From NCBI GenBank assembly GCA_030063045.1, contig JAQSEB010000016.1, positions 682,001 through 746,000 of the forward strand: a stretch of 64,000 bases of DNA, written 5' to 3'. The translations under genes and the position numbers were made by a program. Origin of the DNA: Pratylenchus scribneri. Its lineage: Eukaryota > Nematoda > Chromadorea > Rhabditida > Pratylenchidae. The notes below the pieces were generated by a model. That model saw nothing but the letters and a program-made list of their open reading frames with translations. It was not told where the DNA came from and did not search any database. Of the stretch, positions 12,201 to 22,152 are shown one piece after another; within the stretch, counting starts at the first letter, position 1; the number at the start of each line of letters is the position of its first letter.

Positions 12201-14591
12201 AGGGGGGGGGGGGGGGCAAGTGTAAATTAACAATGGTGATTACTGATTATAAGGGGGGGGGGGGGGGCAGATCAATATGAGGGGGGCAAGTGTATAAATC
12301 AGCTGCCCCCCCCCCCCCCCCCCCCCCCCCTATAATGACCTAACTGCTCCCCTTCATATTGACCTGCTGCCCCCTTATAGCTTATATTGACCTGCCTCCC
12401 TTTATATATAATGGGTAAGTACTGAAAAAATATTTATAGGACACTGCTATTCAAAAAAAATTTTCTGATGATGAGATGCATCAATACGATAAAAGAATTG
12501 ATTGGAAACCAAAAATGGTCATATTGCGAAAATGGCTTTTCTCCAATGGAAATGACAATATTACTGACAGTGATGAGGACAATGCGGCCAATGCTGTTGT
12601 TGCTGTTGATCAACCTCGCATACTCTATATCGACAGCATTTTGTTCGAAACATGCCGTGAAGAAATTGACAATATTTCCAAAGTGAGCAATTTTAGTAAA
12701 ATGGTTGAAAATAGGAAATAATAGTCAAAACGTAAAAAAAAAAAAAACTAAAATTTTAATTTTTTCTCTCATGGCTCTATTGCTTTTAAAGCTTCCAATC
12801 TAATTTTATCCTTATATTTCAAAAAGGAAAAAAAATATTGTTTCTAAAAATAAAAAGAATGGCATTTAATTTGGTGAAAAAAAAATTTAAAATGACAAAA
12901 AGATTAGCAATTTAATATTTTACCCTCGAATGCCAAATTATGTAGCATATACGATATAATACCATATCAATCGATAAATCTCATCAAGATGCGACGATTG
13001 ATATAAAATTCATTATGGTTTGGTCAATATAAACCATTAGACAAAACCAAATTACTTTTTTCTTATCTAAAACTATATTAAAATTGGTAAAACCTAAGCT
13101 ATAATCAAACGGTTTGTCTCGAAGAGATCTATCGAATGGGTATAAGATTTGAGGGTTTAGGGCACAAACCGTTCTTTTCTCCATTTTTAAATATTTCTCA
13201 AATAACAAATCAGCAGAAATCACTTTTGATGAAAGCATTTTTATTCCACAGGAATTTATGCAATCCACCAAGCCAACCCCATTTATTGTTTGCTACACAA
13301 TATATTATTTGAATGAAGAAAAACGTCGCAATGTTGAAGCAATACGCCATGTGAATCAAACAACAAATGAGCTTTTATCGGTCAAATGCATTGTAATTGA
13401 GAAGAGTCATCTTGAGGGTTCCCCAAAACTTTCCGCTGTTTTTCTTCATTCCCATCCAATTTTGCCCAATGGCGAAGAACATGAGGGAAATATGCGGCTG
13501 ATCAACCAAATTGTGGAGAAAATGCCGCTGTTACACATGGAAGATAAATTTGTTTACAGCCCAAATCGCCATATTAACATTTACAGACAGGTTAGGTTTT
13601 TTTCAGGACCTCATTAATTCCTTTTAAAATAAATAATCAATTTTTGGTACTTCTTTTCTGTTAGCGATTCTCCAAATAAAAATCATCATCAAAAAAAATT
13701 CTTCCATAGGTAATTTTGGATGCTGATCATGAATTTGAGCTTATTTTTTTTGCTTATCACGTCATTTGCGCTTACGTGAAATTTAAAAATGAAAAATTAA
13801 AGGGTCCCCCTTTGTGTAAGAAACTCGAAAAAATAACAAATTTTATTTTTCTGACCAAATTATGGCACAATCGACGGACGTATCTTGATGAGCTGCAGGC
13901 ACGTATCCAGGATTTCGGATGGGGGGGGGGCACCCATGTAAAAAATTTCTAGGCGGGGTACGCATACGCATGTAAAAAAATTTGCCAAAGTAAAAATTTT
14001 AGTACAAAAATTGGCCCCGCAGGGTAAAATTTTGGCCAAAAATGGCCCCGCAGGGTAAAATTTTGGTCAAAAATGGCCGCGCAGCGAAAAATTTTGACCA
14101 ATTTTGGACTACAGAAGGGTCCCCCCTTTACTTTTTTTTTCTTCCACTTCCCCCAATGGGGGGGGGGGGGGGGGGGGGGGGTACGTACCCCGTGTACCCC
14201 CCCCCCCCCCTAAATACGTGCCTGATGAGCTGATCACAAAATCTACTCCACTGGTTTCAAAAATTCAAAAGTAAAAAAGTTATGAGAGCATTTTTATTAT
14301 CACATGTATTGTTAAGATTAAGGCCGCCAGTGTCCAAATTTCATGACACGGATTAAGGCTTAAGATTTCGGCTTAGGCCAGAATTAGGGCCCTGGGGATC
14401 GGAATCTTGACAGTAATTTTAAGCTCAAATTCATGATCAGCAGCACCCAAAATTACCTATAGGAAACTTTTTTTTATAATTTTTTGAATGAGTTTTTTGA
14501 GAGTCGCATAACCCAAAAATACCTACAATAACTCAGAATTCCATTTATTTATTTTTATTTTAAAATTTAGGGTCGCAAACGGGGTGAATGA
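9204..14591 (+). CDS. F-box-like tandem family protein, copy B
   Basis: Exons are 9204-9211, 9622-9907 (in-frame stop, 97 aa), 10760-11060, 12440-12682, 13252-13590 and 14571-14591 (TGA). Exon 2 begins LLPFEVWVDVFAPISRRQW. Exon 3 carries LLPLIDSIHSMHFCDARAF, exon 4 WLFSNGNDNITDSDEDN followed by DQPRILYID, and exon 5 STKPTPFIVCYT and HSHPILPNGEEHEGNMRL. Phases between exons 3 and 6 are all compatible. The C-terminus differs from A: a single last exon encodes GRKRGE instead of two exons ending DSSDDD. Introns 2 to 5 are enlarged by at least five different inserted repeats. As in A, exon 2 lacks a GT donor in the phase exon 3 needs. The function as an F-box-type adaptor is inferred from resemblance only. 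Confidence 0.7.
10340..10735. repeat. ACGCGTC-family MITE in gene B intron 2
   Basis: Left: GAAAATGACGAAAAGATTTT and AGCAGTTTAACGGTTTGTCC. Right: the inverse, ending in two TTTTTTCGCCATTTTT runs. The core contains ACTAATCCACGCGTCTTGATGAG. Diverged relatives occupy about 9,330-9,540, 9,930-10,160 and 11,760-11,985. Confidence 0.7.
11083..11685. mobile_element. About 600-bp near-perfect palindrome (foldback MITE) in gene B intron 3
   Basis: It starts GGTAATAGTGTTGTCGTTCG and ends with the inverse ACGAACGACATTATTACC. The arms, about 270 bp each, are nearly identical for most of their length and include ATCAATCGACGCGTCTCGATG. The spacer is about 60 bp. It begins 22 bp after the 5' splice site of exon 3. 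One strand gives an open frame of 174 codons that simply reads from exon 3 into the arm. Confidence 0.8.
12180..12425. repeat. Poly-G/poly-C hairpin repeat in gene B intron 3
   Basis: Two runs of 14-16 G (near 12,205 and 12,252) face a C run of about 28 nt (near 12,304), with GTCATTATAGGGG on the left mirrored by CCCCTATAATGACC on the right. The right end TATAATGGGTAAGTACTG resembles the inverse of the terminus of the element at 16,607-17,529. Run lengths may be unreliable in an assembly. Confidence 0.55.
12860..13200. repeat. ACGCGTC-family MITE in gene B intron 4 (diverged)
   Basis: Left: AAAATGACAAAAAGATTAGC and CAATCGATAAATCTCATC. Right: AGAGATCTATCGAATGGGTA, then CAAACCGTTCTTTTCTCC. The arms have decayed, and the core reads GATGCGACGATTGATA. 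Confidence 0.55.
13896..14224. mobile_element. hAT-type MITE with 8-bp target duplication
   Basis: The termini are CAGGCACGTATCCAGG on the left and, reading inward from the right, CAGGCACGTATTTAGG. The element is flanked by perfect 8-bp direct repeats ATGAGCTG at 13,888-13,895 and 14,225-14,232. Eight-bp duplications and CAGG-type ends are typical of hAT elements. The homologous, uninterrupted site is visible near 19,910-19,935 and 32,270-32,295 (CTTGATGAGTTGACCACG). The interior is G/C homopolymer-rich (a G run of about 24). Confidence 0.85.
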
Positions 14592-14869
14592 TTTTTTGAT
14601 GATGCGGGCATAAAAGCACAATATATATTTTTCGGCTTTATTATTTATCAATTCAATTCAATGGACCGCCGGTTTACAATACAATTAAATTTCAATTCAT
14701 TCATCCGATACTCAAATAAATATTTTCCACTTGCTTTCATTTATTTTTGGATAAAAAATACTATTATTATTTGTGTAATTTATTTAAAAGTAAATCATCA
14801 ATTATTGATTTTTTATATTTGCAATTTTAAATTTAATAATCTCTGATTTTTTAAGGGGAATATTTAAAA

Positions 14870-15190
14870 TTGCGAAAAAAAACATTGCAAATTGGGAAAA
14901 GTTTACAAGTGTTTAGTTTACCCAAAAAATCACAAATCATATACCATTGAATAGAGCTCGTCAAGACGCATCGAATGGTATAATTTGTCATGGTTTAATT
15001 GGTTTTGAACCAAAACCCATTTGATGGTTGAAGTGGTTTAATACCCTTAATTTTTGATCAAACCACGACAAAATATATACCAATCGACGAGATCTATCGA
15101 TTGGGTATAATGTTTTGGGTCTAGGACAAACCGTTATAAACTTTTCGCAATTTTCAATGCTTTTTTTTCGCAAAATTAAATACCATCCTT
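14870..15190. repeat. ACGCGTC-family MITE between genes B and C
   Basis: Left: GGGAAAAGTTTACAAGTG and CATTGAATAGAGCTCG. Right: GATCTATCGATTGGGTATA and GACAAACCGTTATAAAC. It lies directly upstream of the gene C leader and lengthens the B-C gap to 680 bp, against 344 bp for A-B. Confidence 0.65.
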
Positions 15191-16299
15191 TTTTTATTAA
15201 ACAGGAAATCAATATTCAGCATAGAAAATAACTTATTTGTTGCACCTCCGCTGATCTATTCTTCTGCACTATGAAAATGTGAGGTTTATTTAATATTAAT
15301 TTTTTAAGGATTCCTAATTTATTTTTAATAATATTTTTCGTACCCTAATAGCAGTTTTTGTAAATCATAAACATTTTAAGCCATGTAAGCCTTATACAAA
15401 TTAGTAAATCTCATCGAGGCGTATCAAATGGTAAATTAAATGTCGGATTTTGGCCCAAATTAAAGTGTTTAAAATCAAAAATTAGAAAATATAACGGTTT
15501 AATACTCTTTAATTTTGACCAAACCAGACAAATTATACACCAATTGATGCGTCTCGATGAGATCTACAAATTATTATAACGTATGTACGGTCTAAAACTG
15601 GTTTCTGGTTTATTAGAATAGAAATAAAAAAAACTACTTAGGGTAAAAAACCATTACTCTTTATTTAATATCGATTTATTTCAAATAATTCCCCGATTCA
15701 TTTTTAGCCTACTACCATTCGAAGTTTGGGTCGACGTTTTTGCTTCAATTTCTCGCCGTCAATGGATTGATCTTTTGAACGAAATTGGCAGTAAATCATT
15801 CGCCGATGATTATGTTTTGCCCTGGCTTCGCGAACATGGACAAATAACATTGGGCAAATTGAGTTTTGGCGAATATTTTCGTGATTATAGTCACTTGCAT
15901 GTGCTTTATCTTGATACCGACAAGCCTGGCCAACACAAAATGACTGCGGTGGAAATGCCAGCCAATATCAAGGATTTTGAATCGATTGAAATTTGGTTTG
16001 ATTTTATAATTTATAAGGGACAAAAAATTTTTCAGAAAGATTGATAATATTTTAATGTTCGATCCTAAACCCCTAAAAACCATTATACCATTCGATAGAG
16101 CTCATCGGGACGCATAGATATTGTCAAGATTTAATAAAAATTGAAACTTATAAACTAAAAATTTGGTTTAAACAGTTAATCCCTTGAATTTTAGTCAAAC
16201 CATGATGTTAAAGATCAAGCATTAGGATTGGGAAGTTTTCATATAAAAACTGATTTTTCGGCAAAAGAATTTAACAAATTTAAATCTTTCGGCAAAAAA

Positions 16300-16560
16300 T
16301 GGCGCTCTAGTTTAGCGGTTTAATGGTTTTTCCTAGATCCATAAATCTTATACCCAATCGATAGATCTCTATTTCATGGTTTGATAAAAAAAATTAAGGA
16401 TATTAAACTACTTAAACCATCTTATGGATTTTGGTTCAAAACCAATTAAACTATGACAAATTATATACCATTCGATGCGTCTTGATGTTCTATCGATTGG
16501 ATATAGTGTTTGGGGGCCTAGGTTATATTTCTAAACAGTTGTAAACCGGTATATGCTTTC
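16300..16560. repeat. ACGCGTC-family MITE in copy C intron 2
   Basis: Left: TTTAGCGGTTTAATGGTTTT with CCCAATCGATAGATCTC. Right: ATTCGATGCGTCTTGATG, then TTCTATCGATTGGATATAG. Partial relatives lie at about 15,380-15,610 and 16,045-16,220. Confidence 0.6.
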
Positions 16561-16606
16561 GGCATCTTAAATATTTCCTGATAAAAATGTCAAAAGTTTT
16601 ACTTCA

Positions 16607-17529
16607 GTACTTTCCCATTATCGGGGGGTCCGAGTCATTATCGGGGGGAGGATGGTTAATGAGAAGATGAGGAAAATGATGATGAAGGTGAAAATGATGA
16701 AGAAAATGAAGATGATGACGGTGAAAATGATGGAGAAAATGAAGATGATGTAGGTGAAAATGATGAAGAAAATGAAGAACATGTTGAAAAAGATGCTGAA
16801 GAAAATGAAGATGATGTAGGTGAAAATGATGAAGAAAAGAACATGTTGAAAAAGATGCTGAAGAAGAAGAAGATGATAATGATGAAGATGATGATGATGA
16901 AAAAGATGAAGATGATGATGATGAGGATGATGAAGAAAATGAAGATGATAAAGGTGAAATTGATGAAGAAAATGAAGAAATGTTAAAAATACTGCTGAAG
17001 AAGAAGAAGATGATGATGAAAAAGATGAAGATGATGATAATAAAAGTTAAGATGAGGAAGATGATGATGATTAGGATGATGAAGAAAATGATGAAGAAGA
17101 TTGATGATGATGAAGAAGATGATGATGAGGATGATGAAGATGATAAAGGTGAAATTGATGAAGAAAATGAAGAAGATGTTAAAAATACTGCTGAAGAAGA
17201 AGAAGATGATGATGAAGAAGATGATGATGAAAAAGATGAAGATGATGATAATAAAAGTTAAGATGAGGAAGATGATGATGATTAGGATGATGAAGAAAAT
17301 GATGAAGAAGATGAAGGTGAAGATGAGGAAGATGATGAAAGAAGAAGATAATTATGATGATGAAAAAGATGATGAAGATGAAAAATGATGAAGAAAATGA
17401 AGAAGATGTTGAAAAAGATGATGATGAAGATCATCTTCATCTTCCTAATCGTCCTATCATACTTATTATAGTATTGACACGGACCCCCACCCGATATTGA
17501 CCCGCCACTCCCCGATAATGGGAAAGTAC
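16607..17529. mobile_element. TIR-bounded element filled with GAT/GAA repeats, in copy C intron 2
   Basis: The left end GTACTTTCCCATTATCGGGG (from 16,607) is repeated inverted at the right end as CCCCGATAATGGGAAAGTAC. Between them, about 16,670-17,430 is a GAT/GAA/AAT-biased tandem repeat with longer duplicated blocks. Plus-strand frames would read Asp/Glu-rich or Met/Lys-rich, but stops occur in each. This is probably repeat expansion inside a non-autonomous transposon, not a gene. Confidence 0.65.
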
Positions 17530-17851
17530 CAAATAAACATAAAATTATTTACAGCGCAAACAAAGAGAGAATCGACTGCCCATTGATGACCACTTTCTTC
17601 ACAAATATTCGGCCAATACTTTCCAATGTGAATTTATGGTGCGATTATAATCATCGCAAATACATCTCATGGTTCATTCAAAGTCAAATTCCTTATTTCC
17701 TCAACGAATTGCTTCCATTGATCGATTCAATCAATTCAATGCATTTATTCGATGATCAAGCATTCCATTTGATTCATGAACAGTATGCGGACAAATTTTT
17801 TGCAGCGAAAATTGTTTCAATCAGTTATTCAGTGGTAAGATGCAGAAAAAG

Positions 17852-18822
17852 GCAATCCTAAAGAATCTGGTCTCTAGGTTAGAAATGATATGAACTCAGA
17901 TATCTGACATCCTTTTCATCGTATCTTGCCATCTTGATAAGGTAATGCCAGCATTTACCAAGAAAAAAAGTAAAAAGGGGGAACCAAGGGCATTTTTACT
18001 TAAAATTTTTTCAGTGTCAATATATAGCTCAATCGATTCAACTCGATGAGAGGAATCGAATGGTACTATTATTGTTAGATAATTTTGTAATTTCAGCTTC
18101 AGCAACTAAGGTCAAAATATCTTACCAAGACAAATAATTCTTTTTTGATAATAACTTGCCTAAATTACAAAATTATCTAATATTAATAGTACCATTTTGA
18201 TGGCAATCCTAAAGAATCCGTACTATACCGTACGCCAAAAAAAATTTTTTAATTTTTTCAAAAATTGGTTTCTAGAGGTTTTCGGGGGTGTAGAACACGA
18301 TTCTATCATCAATTTTGTCATATCTTACCATCTTCGTCTTGGTAAGAAAATGCCGACCTTTACTAAGAAAAAGCAAGGGGGATCAAAGGCATTTTTGGTG
18401 AAAATTTTTCCATTAACAATATATAGCTCATTCAACGCAGCTCAGCAAGCAGAATCGAATGGTACCATTTAATAGGGTAATATCCAGTTATTGACAAGTT
18501 ATGGCCAAAAGAAATATTTGTCTTAGTGAGATACTCTGACTTATAACTTGCGTATAGTATAATATTATCTTATAAAATTGGTACCATTCGATTCTGCTTG
18601 CCGAGATGAATCGATTGAGCTATATATTGTTCATGGAAAAATTTTAACCAAAAATGCCCTTGATGTCCCCTTTTACTTTTTTCTGGGCAAAAGTTGGCAT
18701 TACCTTACCAAAATGGCAAGATAGGACGAAAAGGATGTCAGATATCTGAGTTCAGTAACATTTTTAGTTTTTACCCTAGAAAATTTTTTTTGGGGGGGTG
18801 GGGGCATTTTCTTTAGGATTCA
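17852..18822. mobile_element. Foldback element in copy C intron 3, abutting the segmental-duplication breakpoint
   Basis: The left end GCAATCCTAAAGAATC is inverted at the right end as CTTTAGGATTC. Further in, CTCAGATATCTGACATCC is mirrored by GGATGTCAGATATCTGAG. Nested inverted repeats around 18,040-18,600 contain CTCGATGAG-like cores and GAATCGAATGGTAC. The last 11 bp of the right end coincide with the start of the duplicated segment. Confidence 0.6.
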
Positions 18823-20274
18823 AAGAAAAAAAAATTGGGTAGTAAAATACTAAAATAATATTTATAGAACCTCTCATATTATCGTTACATTGATGTGAAA
18901 GATCGGCATCCAAAAATGGCCATATTGCGAAAATGGCTTTTGTTCAGTGGAAATGATGTTGCCGTCAATGATGATAAACCTCGCATACTCTATGTCGACG
19001 GGATTCACAGTTCACACTGAAATGTGCTTTAAAGAAATTGGAGATATTTCCAAAGTAAGTTTTATCGGAAAAATGGGATCATACATCATAGGGCCAAGAC
19101 TCGAAATCATTTAAATGATATACCATATTTAAGAAAAACCTTATATATAATTTTTTTCGATAATTAATGTTATTTTTCGGAAAATTTAATACTATTATCC
19201 ATGATTAGATGAGAATTATAACATTTTTTTATTCCACAGGAATTTCTGCAATCCACCATGCCAACACCATTCATTGTTTGCTTCACAATACATTATTTGG
19301 ATGAAGAAGAACGTCGCAATTTTGAAGCAATACGCCATGTGAATCAAACAACAAATGAACAATTATCAGTCAAATGCTTTATAATCGAGATCGAGAAGAA
19401 ATGTGTTTGGCAACAAGACAACCTTTGTGTTGTTCTTCATTCCCATCCAATTGTGCCCAATGGCGAAGAACATGAGGGAAATATGCGGTTGATCAACCAA
19501 ATTGTGGAGAAAATGCCAATAGACAAAATGGAAGATAAATTCGTTTACAGCCCAAATCGCCATATTAACATTTACATACCGGTAAGCTCTTTTTATGAGA
19601 TATCATCAATTCCTTTTAAAATTAATATCTAACAATAAGAAAATGAAAATAAATAAACAAACACTACGTTATTCAATTTTCGGTACTTTTCGGTTATGCA
19701 ACTTTCAAGAAAGTCATCAAAAAAATTATGAGAGAGAAACCCTCCCCTGGAGGTAATTTTGGGTGCTGCATATCTCACGTCATTTGCATGAGTTACGTGA
19801 AATTTAAAAATTAAAAAGTAAAATATCCCTACTTTGTGGGTAGGAAACCCGAAAAAGTGACAAATTTTATTTTATTTTTTGACCAAATTATGGCTCAATC
19901 GACGTATCTTGATGAGTTGACCACGAATCTACCACTGGTTTCAAAAATTCAAAAGTAAAAAAGTTCACATGTATTGTTAGGATTTCGGTTTAGCCTAGAA
20001 TTAGGGCCCCGTGGTCAGAGCATAGGAATCGTGACAGTAATTTTAAGCTCACACCCAAAATTACCTCTTGGAAACTTTTTTTTATATTTTTTTGAATGAG
20101 TTTTTTGAGAGTCGCATAACCGAAAGATACCTACAATCAATAATTCAGAATTCCATTTATATTTATTTTTACATCTATTAATTTATAGGAAATAGATAAA
20201 CTTATTATTTAAACATATTTTAAATTTGGAAAATATTTAAAATGTAGAAAAAAAAACATTGAAAATATAGAAAA

Positions 20275-20555
20275 CTTTATAATGGTTTAGTGGTTTGCCC
20301 AAAATTCACAAAACATATACCATTGGATAGAGCTCGTCTAGACGCATCGAATGGTATATAATTTGTCATGGTTTAATTGGTTTTGAACCAAAACCCATAA
20401 AATGGTTTAAGTGGTTTAAAACCCTTAATTTTTGATCAAACCACGATAAAATATATATCAATCGACGCGTCTTGATGAGATCTATCGATTGGGTATAAGG
20501 TTTGGGGGACCAGCAGGACAAACCATTAAACCGTTATAAACTTTTCGACATTTTC
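20275..20555. repeat. ACGCGTC-family MITE in copy C last intron (unit 1)
   Basis: The core reads ATCAATCGACGCGTCTTGATG. The arms carry ATAGAGCTCGTCTAGACGC and GATCTATCGATTGGGTATAA. The duplicate is at about 32,630-32,900, so the MITE was present before the segmental duplication. Confidence 0.75.
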
Positions 20556-21180
20556 AATATTTTTTCTCGATATTTTGAATGTTTTTTTTTTAAATTTTCA
20601 ATGTTTTTTTTTTACAAATTAAATACCATCCTTTTAAATTTTAGGGTCAAAAGTGGTGAATGATGATGCGGACATGTCATAATTTGTTGGCATTCAAGAC
20701 ACAATTTAAATTTTGTTTTATATTTTGCGGCTTTATTATTTATTATCAATTCAATTCAATGGGCCGGTCTACAATACAATTAAATTTCAATTCATTCATC
20801 CGATACTCAAATAAATATTTTCCATTTGTTTTCACTTATTTTTGATTGAATAAAAAAATTTGATATTGTGGGAATTTTCAGAAAAAATCAAATATTAGTT
20901 TTTTATATTTACATACTAATTAATATGTATATCTGCTGATTTTTATATTAGTAAGAGAAAGAACAAAATACATATTGTAGCTTATGGGAAATTTTTAAAA
21001 ATAATTTATCACAAAATTTATTGATTTATTTTAGTTTTACTTTAAAAATTGTAAAAAACATCCAATTCGTCAAAAAAAAGCTCATTGCGTTTTTTTTCGG
21101 TTGTACTAGGTATCGATTTGAAATTCCCATAGACTAAATCGACACCTCAGCTTGAGATGTAATGTGAAATTTCAAAAATT

Positions 21181-22071
21181 GGCATATATTTTTTTTAACC
21201 CGTACTTTCAATTTTTTTAACCCGTAAAAAATAGGAACATTTTTTTAACCCGTAATTTCAATTCTTTTAACCCGTAAAAAGTTCGCTCCATTCCTAAGGC
21301 CTATTTTGATCATTTAAACCATATTAAATGGTTTTGCAACATTCCAGGGGTGGTCGGAAGTCAAAAAGAAGTGCGGGGATTAAGCCGGATATAGGGGGAT
21401 TAAGGTGGATATAGGGGGATTAAGCCGGATTTAGCTTAGCTAGGGGCTAGGGATTAGGGTTATGGTTAGGGGCGGCATGGGATCTAGGGGCTAGGGGTTT
21501 AGGGGTTCGGAGCACGCGGGATATAGCAGGATATAGGGGGATTAACGTGGATAATGGGGGATTAAGCCGGATTAAGCCTATTTAAGGATTAGAGCTAGGG
21601 CCAGGATGACCAATCAAGAGCCATCAGTGGCTCTGTATAGGGATTAGGGCCTAACCCTACATCTATTTCGGGGCTTAATCCGACTTAATCCCCCTATATC
21701 CACCTTAATCCCCCTATATCCACCTTAATCCCCCTATATCCGGCTTAATCTCGCGCACTCTCCGGGCCTCTGTTACACTTCCCTGACCTTACAGTGGGCT
21801 TCGGGCCATTTCGCATTCATTTCGTGGCTTAATCCCCCTTAATCCTCTTTAATCCCCCTATATCCAGCTTAATCCCCACACTTCTTTTTGACTTCCGCGC
21901 ACCCCTGGAATGTTGCAAAACCATTTAATATGGTTTAAATGATCAAAATAGGCCTTAGGAATGGAGCGAACTTTTTACGGGTTAAAAGAATTGAAAGTAC
22001 GGGTTAAAAAAATGTTCCTATTTTTTACGGGTTAAAAAAATTGAAAGTACGGGTTAAAAAAATGCACATCC
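21181..22071. repeat. Foldback structure forming the left end of the MULE
   Basis: The left arm 21,181 to about 21,425 is mirrored by about 21,838-22,071, including TTCGCTCCATTCCTAAGGCC and GTTTTGCAACATTCCAGGGG. The inner arm ends ATGCACATCC, like the outer right end ATGCACACCC. The middle has GATTAAGCCGGATATAGGGG repeats in both orientations. No target duplication lies at 22,072, so this end did not transpose alone into this site. Confidence 0.8.
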
Positions 22072-22152
22072 ATTAATAAATAAAAAATTAATTTAATGCT
22101 TATGCTTAATTATCAATTAAATAAATTCTAAAAATTATATTTATAGAGAATA

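Larger units (their letters stand above)
15271..20659 (+). pseudogene. F-box-like tandem family, copy C, frameshifted in exon 4
   Basis: Exons are 15271-15278, 15708-16044 (in-frame stop, 114 aa), 17555-17834, 18868-19054, 19240-19581 and 20645-20659. Exon 2 opens LLPFEVWVDVFASISRRQW and carries extra sequence (DYSHLHVLYLDTDKPGQH) absent from A and B. Exon 3 is shorter than in A and B, ending SISYSV before the donor. Exon 4 has a 7-bp insertion relative to copy D (ATTCACAGTTCACACTGA against ATTCACACTGA), which brings an immediate TGA after GIHSSH. Exon 5 is intact (HSHPIVPNGEEHEGNMRL) and the last exon encodes GQKW. The insertion looks like a local slippage duplication of TTCACA. The reading frame of D is preserved, so C is the damaged duplicate, or the assembly has an error here. 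Confidence 0.7.

Noticed and set aside
16656..17388. Several acidic or Ser-rich ORFs in the GAT/GAA repeat
   Set aside because: They are created by the simple repeat inside an intron-located TIR element, with competing frames equally open.
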